Positions 50,503 to 59,994 of a stretch of DNA of 64,000 nt are shown piece after piece. Location: NCBI GenBank assembly GCA_963738575.1, contig CAVTWY010000001.1:806001-870000 (forward strand). The letters run 5' to 3'. The translations under genes and the position numbers were made by a program. The notes under the pieces were generated by a model, which had not been told where the DNA came from, did no database searches, and was given only the letters and a program-made list of their open reading frames with translations. The DNA comes from CAVTWY01 sp963738575 (GTDB lineage Bacteria > Pseudomonadota > Gammaproteobacteria > Burkholderiales > Burkholderiaceae_C). The number at the start of each line of letters is the position of its first letter. Within the stretch, counting starts at the first letter, position 1.

Positions 50503-51769
50503 AGCGCCCTCGACGCGCGACTTGCAGGGCGCGGCCCGGCTCGTCACCGACGCCACCGCAGGGCTTGCCACGTTGGTGGAGGCGATGCATGCACGCATTG
50601 CGCGCTTTCCCGGGCGCGACGCGGACGCAGCCGAAGCCGACACGGCGGGCGGCGCCGAGCGAACCCGCGGCATCACGGGCTTGGTTTACAAAAGTGTGCG
50701 TGGCACAACGCGGCTGGTGGGTGGCAGCATCGACGTGTTGCTGTCGGTGTTGTCGTCAACGCTAGACGCGCGCGAGGCGGGCTTGCCGCTGGGGCAAGCG
50801 CAGCCTCACGCCGACGCAACCCGCCACCCCGAGCGCGACGCCGTGATGTCTGCCTTGAACGGGGTGCTTGGCGACTACTTGGTGTCGACGGCCAACCCAT
50901 TGGCCTTGGGCATGACGATGCACGCCCTGGGTGGTGCGCCGGTGGCCAACGCTGCCGACTTGACGCCGGGCCCTGGCTGCAACGGCATCGTGGTGCTGCT
51001 GCATGGCTTGTGCATGAACGACTTGCAATGGACACGCAAAGGCCACAACCACGGCGCGGCGCTGCAACTCGACTTGAAGCTCTTGCCTGTTTACGCGCGC
51101 TACAACACGGGGCTGCACGTGTCCATCAACGGCCGCGCAATGGCGCGGCAAATCGAAGCTTTGTTAACACCTTGGCCGTGCGAGGTGCAGCGGCTTGTGA
51201 TCGTGGGCCACAGCATGGGCGGGTTGGTGGCGCGCAGTGCCTTGCACTACGCCACCCAATGGGGGCTGCAATGGCCCACGCTGTTGCGTGAGTTGATCTT
51301 TTTGGGCACACCGCACCACGGCTCGCCACTGGAGCGCGCAGGCAATTGGATCGATGCTGCCATGGGCTCAACACGTTACTCAGCGCCACTGGCGCGGCTG
51401 GGCAAACTGCGCAGCGCGGGCATCACCGATTTGCGCTTTGGCAACCTGGTGGACGAAGACTGGGTGGGGCGTGACCGTTTTGCCCGCAGCAAAGACCGCC
51501 GTGCCCACGTGCCGCTGCCCCAGGATGTGACGTGTTATGCAGTGGCCGCCAATGCAAGCACTCAAGACGGCGGGGTGCGGGGCCGGCTGATGGGCGACGG
51601 TTTGGTGCTGCTGGACAGCGCCATGGGCCGGCATACCGACCCCGCGCGCACGCTGCCTTTCTTGGCCGAGCACCAGTGGGTGGCCCAAGACATGAACCAC
51701 TTCGATTTGCTCAGCAACCCCGAGGTTTATGCGCAGATGCTGGCTTGGTTGTCGCCCAAGCCAGCCTGA
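50483..51769 (+). CDS. Lipase/PGAP1-like alpha/beta hydrolase
   Basis: A 428-residue protein. After a polar N-terminal region of about 100 residues the hydrolase domain has IVVLLHGLCMNDLQW (oxyanion region), LVIVGHSMGGLVARSALHYA with nucleophile Ser, and IFLGTPHHGSPLERAG as in triacylglycerol lipases and PGAP1-like esterases. The final His is probably in QDMNHFDLLSNPEVYAQM. No signal peptide is visible, so it is likely cytoplasmic. The ATG at 50483 overlaps the riboflavin synthase end. Confidence 0.88.
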   Translation: MARKKTEAPSTRDLQGAARLVTDATAGLATLVEAMHARIARFPGRDADAAEADTAGGAERTRGITGLVYKSVRGTTRLVGGSIDVLLSVLSSTLDAREAGLPLGQAQPHADATRHPERDAVMSALNGVLGDYLVSTANPLALGMTMHALGGAPVANAADLTPGPGCNGIVVLLHGLCMNDLQWTRKGHNHGAALQLDLKLLPVYARYNTGLHVSINGRAMARQIEALLTPWPCEVQRLVIVGHSMGGLVARSALHYATQWGLQWPTLLRELIFLGTPHHGSPLERAGNWIDAAMGSTRYSAPLARLGKLRSAGITDLRFGNLVDEDWVGRDRFARSKDRRAHVPLPQDVTCYAVAANASTQDGGVRGRLMGDGLVLLDSAMGRHTDPARTLPFLAEHQWVAQDMNHFDLLSNPEVYAQMLAWLSPKPA

Positions 51770-51829
51770 CCCTAAGTTGCCTCGGCCCTGAGGTGCATGA
51801 GCGCAACGGCGTCTCAGTACCGGAGTGCT

Positions 51830-52831
51830 TCAGTCCACCTTGGCGCCCGAGAACTTGACGATCTCGCGGTACTTGGCGGCGTCGCGTGCGATCAAAGCAG
51901 CAAATGCGTCGGGGCTGTTGGGGCTCGGCTCGGCAGCCATCTTGCCGAGCGCGTCTTTGACGGCGGGTGACTGAAGCGCGGCTGTTAGGTCGACCCGCAA
52001 TTTGTCGAGCACGGGCTGGGGTGTACCAGCGGGGGCAAATAGGCCAAACCAGGTGCTGATGTCAAAGTCTTGCAGTGCGGCCACACCCGAGGCGCGCATG
52101 GGCGAAATGTCGGGCATGAGGTTAGCGGCTTGTGGCGTGGTCACGGCCAACGCCTTGATCTTGCCTTCGCGGATGCGCGGTGCGGCGGATGCCAGGTTGT
52201 CAAACATAAACTGCACCTCGCCGCTGAGCAGCGCCAACTGCGCGGGGCCCGCACCGCGGTAAGGGATGTGCAGTGAATACGTCTGCGTGCGCATCTTGAA
52301 GAATTCACCCGCCAAATGGCCCGCACTGCCGTTGCCACCCGATGAAAACTGCGTTTGACCCGGGTTGCGCTTAAGCACCGACACCAGGTCGCCCACGCTG
52401 CGGATGTTGTGCTTGGTGGCGAAGTCGTTGTTGAGAACGAGCACGTTGGGCACGTTGGCCATCAAGGTGATGGGTGCAAAGTCTTTGATGGCGTCGTACG
52501 GCATCTTGGCGTAGAGCGACTGGTTGATGGCGTGGGTTGCCACCGCGCCCACCAACAAGGTGTAGCCGTCGGCGGGTGATTTGGCCACCGAATCGGCACC
52601 GATGTTGCCACCTGCACCGGCGCGGTTGTCCACCACGATGGTGCCGAGCGTTGGGCGTGCGGCCTCGGCCATCACGCGCGCCGCAATGTCCAGCGGGCCG
52701 CCGGGTGGGTAGGGCACCACCAGGCGGATGGGTTTGTTGGGAAACGCCTGGGCCCATGCCAGTGCGGGGCCAAGCAGGAGGGCTGCGCCCAAGATCATCG
52801 AGAGGCGACGGGTGGTTGGTGATGCGTTCAC
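51830..52831 (-). CDS. Bug-family tripartite tricarboxylate transporter substrate-binding protein
   Basis: A 333-residue periplasmic receptor with a signal peptide ending ALAWAQ. Bug signatures: FPNKPIRLVVPYPPGGPLDI, VVDNRAGAGGNIGADSVAKS, YDAIKDFAPITLMANVPNVL and QFSSGGNGSAGHLAGEFFK. It is an isolated receptor with no adjacent TctAB membrane genes, typical of the many orphan Bug proteins in Comamonadaceae. The ligand is unknown, probably a small carboxylate. Confidence 0.95.
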   Translation of the reverse strand: MNASPTTRRLSMILGAALLLGPALAWAQAFPNKPIRLVVPYPPGGPLDIAARVMAEAARPTLGTIVVDNRAGAGGNIGADSVAKSPADGYTLLVGAVATHAINQSLYAKMPYDAIKDFAPITLMANVPNVLVLNNDFATKHNIRSVGDLVSVLKRNPGQTQFSSGGNGSAGHLAGEFFKMRTQTYSLHIPYRGAGPAQLALLSGEVQFMFDNLASAAPRIREGKIKALAVTTPQAANLMPDISPMRASGVAALQDFDISTWFGLFAPAGTPQPVLDKLRVDLTAALQSPAVKDALGKMAAEPSPNSPDAFAALIARDAAKYREIVKFSGAKVD

Positions 52832-53015
52832 AAATGGGCTCCTTGGATGCGCTTAGTCTAGAGCCAGTGCTGTCGCTTCGGCCCGACCCCTGCACGTCTG
52901 CGCACGGCCCCGCAAGTTGCCGCAAGTTTCCACATCTCCCTGCGCGGGCGCAAGGTGCGAAACTCTGGCCTCCGATCTGACCTTTACCACCGCCTTCAAC
53001 GCAACCCAGCGCCCC

Positions 53016-54869
53016 ATGGAACACGCTCCCTCTTGGCTCATCAACAGCTTGATTTACCTGGCCGCTGCTGTGGTGGCGGTGCCATTGTCCAAAGCATTGG
53101 GCCTGGGGTCGATCATCGGCTACCTGATTGCCGGCGTGGTGATTGGCCCTTGGGGCATTGGCTTGGTGGCCAACGTGCAAGACGTGCTGCACTTTGCCGA
53201 GTTTGGCGTGGTGTTGATGCTCTTTTTGGTGGGGCTAGAACTGGAGCCCAAACGCTTGTGGGCACTGCGGCGGCCGATTTTTGGGTGGGGCAGTGCACAG
53301 GTGTTGGTGTGCGGCGCGGCGTTGACGTTGCTGGCCGTCGTGATGGGCGTGCCGTGGCGCATCGCGTTGGTGGCCGCCCTGGGGCTGGCGCTTAGCTCCA
53401 CCGCCGTTGCTTTGCAAGTGATGAACGACCGCAACATGCTTCGCACCAGCAGCGGGCAAAGCGCGTTTTCTATTTTGCTGTTTCAAGACGTGGCAGCCAT
53501 CCCAATCTTGGCGCTGGTGCCCTTGTTGGGCGTGGCGGTGGTGGCCAACGGGGCCGAGGCGCCGGCCTGGTGGGGTGCAGCGAAGGCGCTGGGGGTGATC
53601 GCGCTGATCGTGTTGGGCGGGCGGTTGGCGGTGAGGCCCGCACTGCGCTGGATCGCGCGCAGCCGCACGCCCGAGATTTTTACGGCGGCGTCGCTGTTGC
53701 TGGTGGTGGCCATCGCCGCGCTGATGCAATGGGTGGGCATGAGCATGGCCCTGGGGGCATTTTTGGCTGGCGTGCTGCTGGCCGAGAGTGAATACAAACA
53801 CGAGCTGGAGGCCGACATCGAGCCCTTCAAGGGCCTGCTGCTGGGGCTGTTTTTCATCGCGGTGGGTATGAGCATCGACTTTGGGGCCCTGATGCGCGAG
53901 CCACTGCTGCTGGCGGTGGTGCTGGTGGGGTTCTTGGTGGTCAAGGTGCTGGTTATTTATGGGCTGTCGCGGGCGATGGGCATGCCGCACCAAGATCGGC
54001 CCGTGTTTACCTTGTTGTTGGCGCAAGGCGGCGAATTTGCCTTTGTGGTGTTCCAAGCGGCGGCGGGGGCCAAGGTGTTCAGCAACGATGTGGCGTCGCT
54101 GCTGATTGGTGCTGTCGCTTTGAGCATGCTGCTGACGCCGCTGGTGTTGGTGGCGCTGGACAAGTGGGTGATGCCGCGCTTGGCCAAGGGCAAGGGCAGT
54201 GCCATGGAGGCGCTGGCCGAGCAACAAGAGGCGCCCGTGGTGATTGCTGGCTTTGGCCGCTACGGCCAAATTGTGGCGCGCGTGTTGATGGCCAATGGCA
54301 TTCGCACCAGCGTGCTCGACCACGATGCCGAGCGCATCGAGTCGGCCCGCGCCTTTGGCTACCGTGTGTTTTATGGTGACGCCACGCGCCTGGACTTGTT
54401 GCGTCTGGCAGGGGCCGGACAAGCCCGCGCCGTGGTGGTGGCAGTGGACGACGTTGAAGACGCCAACAGCATTGTTGACACCGTCAAAACGCACTTTGCA
54501 CAGGCCCAATTGGTGGTGCGGGTGCGTGACCTGACCCACGCCTTTGACATGCTGGACCGCGGCGTGACGAGCTTTGACCGCGAACTCTTTGACGCCAGCC
54601 TGCGCAGCGCGCGCCGCGTGCTGGACGCGTTGGGGGTGGACGCGCAAGACGCGCATCGCATGGTGCAGTCCTTCCATGACCACAACATCGATTTGATGCA
54701 CGCATCGCACCGCGTGCGCCACGATCAGAACCAGCTCATCGCCACCGCCAAACAAGCGCGCGCCGATTTGGAGCAACAGATGTCGCAAGACAAGGTGCAC
54801 CAAGAACACGGGCGCTCGCACGCCGACGCAGTGGCCGATCAGTTTGGGTTGCCCAAGCAAAGACCCTGA
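53016..54869 (+). CDS. Kef-type monovalent cation:proton antiporter with RCK domain
   Basis: A 617-residue protein. The CPA2 membrane domain has about twelve to thirteen helices (LGLGSIIGYLIAGVVIGPWG, FLVGLELEPKRLW, LFFIAVGMSIDFGALM, TLLLAQGGEFAFVVFQ). The cytoplasmic RCK_N domain begins VVIAGFGRYGQIVARVLMAN with the GxGxxG fold and ADDVEDANSIV-like switch. KefB/C proteins export K+ in response to glutathione adducts or electrophile stress. The C-terminal tail is His/Gln-rich. The ATG at 53016 was chosen over an in-frame extension into the intergenic region. Confidence 0.94.
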   Translation: MEHAPSWLINSLIYLAAAVVAVPLSKALGLGSIIGYLIAGVVIGPWGIGLVANVQDVLHFAEFGVVLMLFLVGLELEPKRLWALRRPIFGWGSAQVLVCGAALTLLAVVMGVPWRIALVAALGLALSSTAVALQVMNDRNMLRTSSGQSAFSILLFQDVAAIPILALVPLLGVAVVANGAEAPAWWGAAKALGVIALIVLGGRLAVRPALRWIARSRTPEIFTAASLLLVVAIAALMQWVGMSMALGAFLAGVLLAESEYKHELEADIEPFKGLLLGLFFIAVGMSIDFGALMREPLLLAVVLVGFLVVKVLVIYGLSRAMGMPHQDRPVFTLLLAQGGEFAFVVFQAAAGAKVFSNDVASLLIGAVALSMLLTPLVLVALDKWVMPRLAKGKGSAMEALAEQQEAPVVIAGFGRYGQIVARVLMANGIRTSVLDHDAERIESARAFGYRVFYGDATRLDLLRLAGAGQARAVVVAVDDVEDANSIVDTVKTHFAQAQLVVRVRDLTHAFDMLDRGVTSFDRELFDASLRSARRVLDALGVDAQDAHRMVQSFHDHNIDLMHASHRVRHDQNQLIATAKQARADLEQQMSQDKVHQEHGRSHADAVADQFGLPKQRP

Positions 54870-54904
54870 CGACGTTGTGTGCATGCGGGTGGGAGTGCTG
54901 AAGG

Positions 54905-54928
54905 TTCAGTAATTACTGTAAATTCAGT
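54905..54928. promoter_or_regulatory. Candidate operator of the GbsR/MarR-like regulator
   Basis: A perfect 12-base palindrome CAGTAATTACTG (54907-54918) with TTCAGT direct repeats at 54905-54910 and 54923-54928. It ends five bases before the regulator ATG, so binding would block expression of the downstream cytochrome bd genes. The block is AT-rich against its surroundings. Confidence 0.65.
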
Positions 54929-54932
54929 CAAC

Positions 54933-55481
54933 ATGATGCAAAGCCCGCTTGTTGCCTCGTTTGTGGCCCACTTTGGCGAAATGGGCAGCCGCTGGGGCAT
55001 CAACCGAACCGTGGGGCAAATTTACGCCCTGATCTTTGTTGCCCCGCACCCGCTGCACGCCGACGAAATTGCCGATCAACTGAGCTTTTCACGCTCCAAC
55101 GTCAGCATGGGGCTCAAAGAGCTGCAAGCTTGGCGCTTGGTCAAGCTCAGCCACGTGCAGGGCGATCGCCGCGAGTATTTTGAGGCCCCCGGTGACGCTT
55201 GGCAGGTGCTAAGAACCCTGGCCGAAGAGCGCCGCCGCCGCGAGATAGAGCCCACCTTGTCGATGCTGCGCGACGCGCTGCTGCAACCTGTGGGCAACGA
55301 CGACGAGCAGCATGCCCAAGACCGCATGCGCGCACTTTACGACTTGATGGCGCAAATGACCCAGTGGTTTGACGAGATGCAGCAACTCGACGCCAAGACG
55401 CTGTCGCAGTTGATGAAAATGGGGCCCCGCGTGGGCAAGTTGTTGGCACTTTCAAAGGGCAAACGCAGCGAGAGGGATTGA
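54933..55481 (+). CDS. GbsR/MarR-like transcriptional regulator of the cytochrome bd operon
   Basis: A 182-residue winged-helix regulator. It begins MMQSPLVASFVAHFGEMGSR and has the GbsR features WGINRTVGQIYALIFVAPHP, then LHADEIADQLSFSRSNVSMG (helix-turn-helix) and RREYFEAPGDAWQVLRTLAE (wing). The C-terminal helices are Gln/Met-rich. It lies two bases before cydA and presumably controls the bd oxidase operon. An in-frame start at 54879 is rejected because it crosses the operator. Confidence 0.92.
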   Translation: MMQSPLVASFVAHFGEMGSRWGINRTVGQIYALIFVAPHPLHADEIADQLSFSRSNVSMGLKELQAWRLVKLSHVQGDRREYFEAPGDAWQVLRTLAEERRRREIEPTLSMLRDALLQPVGNDDEQHAQDRMRALYDLMAQMTQWFDEMQQLDAKTLSQLMKMGPRVGKLLALSKGKRSERD

Positions 55482-55483
55482 CG

Positions 55484-56875
55484 ATGGACGCCTTGCTTTT
55501 AGCGCGCATTCAATTTGCGGCCAACATCAGCTTTCACATCCTTTTTCCAACCATCAGCATCGCGCTGGGGTGGTGGTTGCTGTTTTTTCGCTGGCGCTGG
55601 CTGCGCACCCGTGACAACGCCTGGCTGCTGGCCTACCGCTACTGGACCAAGATCTTTGCGCTGACTTTTGCCATCGGTGTGGTCAGTGGTTTGACCATGA
55701 GTTTTCAGTTTGGCACCAACTGGCCCGGGTTCATGGAGCGCGTAGGCAACGTGGCGGGGCCGCTGTTGGGCTACGAGGTGTTGACGGCGTTTTTCATGGA
55801 GGCCACGTTTTTGGGCGTGATGTTGTTTGGGCATGACCGCGTGTCGCCGCGCATGCACCTGCTGGCCACTTTCTTGGTGGCACTGGGCACGACCTTCAGC
55901 GCCTTTTGGATCTTGAGCCTGAACAGCTGGATGCAAACGCCGACTGGGCATTCGGTGCTCAACGGCGAGTTTCATGTCGAGAGCTGGTGGGACGTTGTGT
56001 TCAACCCGTCGTTTCCCTACCGCTTGACACACGTGCTCTTGGCATCGGGTTTGACGGCCAGCTTTTTGATGGCAGGCGTCACAGCCGCCCGCGTGCTGCG
56101 CGGCACGGACAGCCCGGCAGCACCGCGTGTGTTGCGGGCATCGCTGACGGTGGCGGCGGTTTTGATCCCGCTGCAAATATTTGTGGGTGACCTGCATGGC
56201 CTCAACACGCTCAAGCACCAACCGGCCAAGATTGCGGCCATGGAAGCCGTTTGGCAAACGGCGCCAGGTGCACCGCTGGTGCTGTTTGGCATCCCCAACG
56301 AAAAAACCAGGCGCAACGATTACGCCATCACGGTGCCCAACGTGGCCGCGTTGATCTTGACGCACGACGCCAACGGTGTGGTGCAGGGGCTTGATGACTT
56401 CAAGGGCGCGCACCCACCCGTCGCTCCGGTGTTCTTTGCCTTTCGCATCATGGTGGGTGTGGGCGTGCTGATGCTGTTGGTCAGTTGGGGTGGTTGGTGG
56501 CTTTTGCGCCGCAGTGGGTGGCAGCCGGCGCGTTTGCCCAAGCCAGCTTTGCATGCGCTGCGCTGGATGACGTTTTCGGGTTGGGTGGCCACGCTTGCCG
56601 GGTGGTACGTGACCGAGATCGGTCGCCAACCCTGGATTGTTTATGGCCACCTGCGCACTGCCGAGGTGGCGGGCAATGTGCCTGCCTCGAACATCGCGGC
56701 CACGTTGGCGGTGTACCTCACCATGTACGTGTTCTTGTTGGCGGCTTACGTGGCGGTGCTGCGCTACATGTCCGAGCACACCATCCCGGGTGACCCGGGG
56801 GCGCCTGCGGTGAGCCATGGCGGCACACCACCCACGCCATCGCGCGCGTCTGCAGCGGCGGGAGCAGCATCATGA
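55484..56875 (+). CDS. cydA: Cytochrome ubiquinol oxidase subunit I (CydA/CioA)
   Basis: A 463-residue membrane subunit that binds hemes b558, b595 and d and oxidises quinol. Heme ligands are visible in NISFHILFPTISIALGWW (axial His) and RLTHVLLASGLTASF (second His), and in the Met region WVATLAGWYVTEIGRQPW. The quinol-binding Q-loop is short, as in cyanide-insensitive oxidases. It starts at the ATG two bases after the regulator stop and overlaps cydB by four bases. Confidence 0.96.
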   Translation: MDALLLARIQFAANISFHILFPTISIALGWWLLFFRWRWLRTRDNAWLLAYRYWTKIFALTFAIGVVSGLTMSFQFGTNWPGFMERVGNVAGPLLGYEVLTAFFMEATFLGVMLFGHDRVSPRMHLLATFLVALGTTFSAFWILSLNSWMQTPTGHSVLNGEFHVESWWDVVFNPSFPYRLTHVLLASGLTASFLMAGVTAARVLRGTDSPAAPRVLRASLTVAAVLIPLQIFVGDLHGLNTLKHQPAKIAAMEAVWQTAPGAPLVLFGIPNEKTRRNDYAITVPNVAALILTHDANGVVQGLDDFKGAHPPVAPVFFAFRIMVGVGVLMLLVSWGGWWLLRRSGWQPARLPKPALHALRWMTFSGWVATLAGWYVTEIGRQPWIVYGHLRTAEVAGNVPASNIAATLAVYLTMYVFLLAAYVAVLRYMSEHTIPGDPGAPAVSHGGTPPTPSRASAAAGAAS

Positions 56876-57876
56876 CGCTCGACGCGTTATCACAAGCACT
56901 GCCGATGGTCTTCATGGCGATCATGGGGTTGGCCATGCTTGTCTACGTTGTTCTAGACGGCTTTGATTTGGGCGTTGGCATGCTGATGCACCGCGCCGAT
57001 GCGCACGACCGCGATGTGATGGTGGCGTCGATTGGCCCATTCTGGGACGCCAACGAGACGTGGTTGGTTTTGGGCGTGGGCGTGATGCTGATTGCCTTCC
57101 CCAAGGCCCATGGCATCGTGTTGACAGCCCTTTATTTGCCTGTGGCTGTGATGCTGGTGGGGTTGACGCTGAGGGGTGTGGCCTTTGACTTTCGCGTCAA
57201 GGCCCGCGACCAGCACAAGCCCTTATGGAACCGAGCATTCATCGGGGGGTCGTTTATCGCGTCGATGGCGCAGGGTTGGATGCTGGGGCGCTACATCCTG
57301 GGTTTTGATGAAAGCACGGGCGCACTGATCTTTGCGGCAGCCATTGCCTTGGCCTTGCCCGCTGCTTACGTGCTGCTGGGTGCTGCGTGGCTGATCATGA
57401 AGAGTGAAGGCGCGCTGCAGCAGCGGGCCGTGCGTTGGGCGCGGTTGGCGTGGTTGCCGTTTGTGATCGGCATGGTGTTGATATCGCTGGCCACGCCGTG
57501 GATCAGCGTCACGGTGCGCGAGCGCTGGTTCACGATGCCCAACTTCATTGGCTTGTTGCCGATCCCCCTCACCACCGCCGTGGCGTTGGGTGCCACGCTT
57601 GCGGTGTTGAAGTCCAAGCGCGTGCTGGGCGCCCTTTGCTGGGTGCCGTTTGCCTTGGTGGTGCTGGTGTTTGTCCTGGGCGGGTTGGGGCTGGCCTACA
57701 GCGTCTACCCCTACGTGGTGATGGACCGCCTCACAGTATGGCAAGCCGCCAGCTCGCCAGCCGCCTTGCTGGCCATTTTTTGGGGTACCGCCATCACGGT
57801 GCCCGCCATCGCGTTTTACTCGCTTTATGCGTACCGAGTGTTCAGGGGCAAGACGACGGCGCTGAGTTATGGGTGA
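56872..57876 (+). CDS. cydB: Cytochrome d ubiquinol oxidase subunit II (CydB)
   Basis: A 334-residue eight-helix membrane subunit partnering CydA. Conserved segments: VYVVLDGFDLGVGMLMH, GPFWDANETWLVLGVGVMLI, RGVAFDFRVKARDQHKPLWN and GGSFIASMAQGWMLGRYIL. The start overlaps the cydA stop (ATGA) and the end overlaps the next gene. No cydX is apparent in this window, as in many short bd operons. Confidence 0.96.
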   Translation: MTLDALSQALPMVFMAIMGLAMLVYVVLDGFDLGVGMLMHRADAHDRDVMVASIGPFWDANETWLVLGVGVMLIAFPKAHGIVLTALYLPVAVMLVGLTLRGVAFDFRVKARDQHKPLWNRAFIGGSFIASMAQGWMLGRYILGFDESTGALIFAAAIALALPAAYVLLGAAWLIMKSEGALQQRAVRWARLAWLPFVIGMVLISLATPWISVTVRERWFTMPNFIGLLPIPLTTAVALGATLAVLKSKRVLGALCWVPFALVVLVFVLGGLGLAYSVYPYVVMDRLTVWQAASSPAALLAIFWGTAITVPAIAFYSLYAYRVFRGKTTALSYG

Positions 57877-58339
57877 AAATGCAGGCCCGCCCCCGCAAGC
57901 AAAGGTGCATGATTTGACGGCCGCGCCTTCGGTTGACCCGCACCATGCAGGCCCCATCATCGTGTTTGACGCCATGTGCGTGCTGTGTTCAGCCAACGCG
58001 CAGTTTGTGCTGCGCTATGACAAGCGCTGCCGCTTTCGCCTGGCTTCCATGCAAGGTGACGTTGGGCAGGCGCTGTACCGCAAACACGGCATCGACCCTA
58101 ACAACCCCAGCACGATGATTGTGGTGCAGGGCGAAAGTGTGCTGGCTGATTCAGACGCCGTGCTGTCAATCTACGCTGACTTGGGTTGGCCGTGGCGGGC
58201 GCTGGCCTGGGCGCGCGTGGTTCCCCGCTTGGTGCGTGACCCTTTCTACCGTTTTGTGGCACGCCATCGCTACCGCATCTTTGGTCGCCGTGACGTTTGC
58301 TGGATGCCAACGCCCGACCAAATGGATCGCGTTTTGTGA
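57869..58339 (+). CDS. DUF393 / DCC-type thiol-disulfide protein
   Basis: A 156-residue protein of the DUF393 (DCC) family. The N-terminal IIVFDAMCVLCSANAQFVLR carries the paired Cys of a CxxC redox motif. Further blocks are RLASMQGDVGQALYRKHGID and DAVLSIYADLGWPWRALAWA. DCC proteins are thioredoxin-like and of unknown partner. The ATG overlaps the cydB stop by eight bases, so it belongs to the oxidase operon. A role in heme or disulfide chemistry of the oxidase is possible but unproven. Confidence 0.88.
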   Translation: MGENAGPPPQAKVHDLTAAPSVDPHHAGPIIVFDAMCVLCSANAQFVLRYDKRCRFRLASMQGDVGQALYRKHGIDPNNPSTMIVVQGESVLADSDAVLSIYADLGWPWRALAWARVVPRLVRDPFYRFVARHRYRIFGRRDVCWMPTPDQMDRVL

Positions 58340-59964
58340 TGCGGGTGTTGGTGCTGGGGGGTTATGGCGGTTTTGGCGCACGGGTGTCTTTGCGGCTCGC
58401 AGCGGCCGGGCACGACGTTTTGGTGGCGGGCCGAGATCTTGGCAAGGCGCAAGCGCTGTGCATGGGCGGTGCGCGGCTCAGCCCGGTGGTGGTCGACCGG
58501 AACACGGGTGTTGTCGAAGCCCTTGCGCAGTTTCAGCCAACAGTCTTGGTGGATGCTGCGGGCCCGTTTCAAGGCAGCGATTGGCATGTGCCCAAGGCCT
58601 GCATCGTCGCGGGTGTGCACTACTTTGACTTGGCCGATTCGCGTGAGTTTGTATTGGGCATCGAGGCCTTGAACAAAGCGGCGCAAGCGGCTGGTGTGGT
58701 GGTGGTGACGGGTGCCTCCAGCGTGCCAGCCCTGTCGGGAAGCGTGGTGCGGCAACTGGTGCAAGGCATGGAGCGGGTTTCGGCGATTGAAGTGGCCATC
58801 AGTGCGTCCAATCGCGCGGCAGCCGGCGCGTCGGTGGCCGCTGCCATCCTGCATGGGGTGGGGCAGCCGTTGCGCCTTTGGCGCGGCGGGCGATGGCAGC
58901 TTGCGCACGGATGGCAATGGCTTGAACGCCAAGCGTTTTCGTTGGATGGTGGCCCTTCACTGGGCCAGCGTTGGGTTGCATTGTGCGACGTGCCTGACTT
59001 GGCCTTGTTGCCAAAGCGCGTGTTGGGTGAACCCGCGACAACTTTCAAGGCTGGCACCGAGTTGGCATTTCAAAATGGGGCACTTTGGGGGGTGAGCTGG
59101 TTGGTGCGCTGGGGTTGGTTAACGTCCATTCGCAGCATGGCGCGATGGCTGTTGCCTTTGCAGGGCATCACCCAAACACTTGGCAGTGACCGTTCGGGCA
59201 TGCTTGTCCGAGTGTTTGGCTGGCGGGACCGCGTGCGTGTTGAGCGCCGCTGGACGCTGGTGGCCAGCGACGGCGACGGCCCCGAGATACCCGCCATGGC
59301 GGCACCCCTTCTAGTGAACGCGCTGGCTGAGGGCCATTTGAAGGCGGGCGCGGGCGACGCAGGCATGTTGCTTTCATTGGCGCACTTTGCGCCCAGCTTT
59401 GACGCGCTGTCGATCAAGCATGAGCAGCGTGAGTTGGCGCAGCAGCCGTCGCTCTACCAACGGGTGATGGGCCCCGCCTATGACGCACTGCCAAGCAGCC
59501 TGAGGGCGGTGCACAACGTGTTGCGCAGTGCAGGTGCAGCGGGCGAGGCCGTCGTCACGCGTGGCACCCATCCGCTGGCAAGGTTGGTGGCTTGGGTGAT
59601 GCGGTTTCCAAGTGAAGGCACACACGCTTTACATGTGCTGATGACCGAGCGCGATGGCGTCGAGACGTGGCGTCGTGACTTTGCTGGCCGAGCGTTTGAA
59701 AGCCGACTGCGCAAGCGTGGGCGCCGCCTGCAAGAGTCATTCGGCCCCTTGCACTTTGCCTTTGATTTGCCCAGCGACAGTATGGGCTTGTGCATGGTGA
59801 TGCGTGCTTGGTGGCTGGGCCCCTTGCGATTGCCTTTGGCGCTGGCGCCTCGGTCGATTGCCCGCGAGTGGGGCGAGGGTGGACGCTTTCACTTTGATGT
59901 GCCCATCGCCTTGCCCGGCATCGGGCTGCTGGTGCACTACCGGGGATGGTTGGTGCCGATCTAG
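58339..59964 (+). CDS. Saccharopine dehydrogenase-like protein with DUF4166 domain
   Basis: A 541-residue protein. The N-terminal Rossmann motif is MRVLVLGGYGGFGARVSLRL, followed by VDAAGPFQGSDWHVPKACIV and HYFDLADSREFVLGI of the saccharopine dehydrogenase-like fold. The last 170 residues (LPSSLRAVHNVLRSAGAAGE to PIALPGIGLLVHYRGWLVPI) match the DUF4166 domain. The function of this fusion is unknown. It starts on the last base of the preceding stop codon (TGATG), the last gene of the coupled oxidase operon. Confidence 0.88.
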   Translation: MRVLVLGGYGGFGARVSLRLAAAGHDVLVAGRDLGKAQALCMGGARLSPVVVDRNTGVVEALAQFQPTVLVDAAGPFQGSDWHVPKACIVAGVHYFDLADSREFVLGIEALNKAAQAAGVVVVTGASSVPALSGSVVRQLVQGMERVSAIEVAISASNRAAAGASVAAAILHGVGQPLRLWRGGRWQLAHGWQWLERQAFSLDGGPSLGQRWVALCDVPDLALLPKRVLGEPATTFKAGTELAFQNGALWGVSWLVRWGWLTSIRSMARWLLPLQGITQTLGSDRSGMLVRVFGWRDRVRVERRWTLVASDGDGPEIPAMAAPLLVNALAEGHLKAGAGDAGMLLSLAHFAPSFDALSIKHEQRELAQQPSLYQRVMGPAYDALPSSLRAVHNVLRSAGAAGEAVVTRGTHPLARLVAWVMRFPSEGTHALHVLMTERDGVETWRRDFAGRAFESRLRKRGRRLQESFGPLHFAFDLPSDSMGLCMVMRAWWLGPLRLPLALAPRSIAREWGEGGRFHFDVPIALPGIGLLVHYRGWLVPI

Positions 59965-59994
59965 CGGCTTGGCGCGCGGCGAGCGAGCGCCCGC

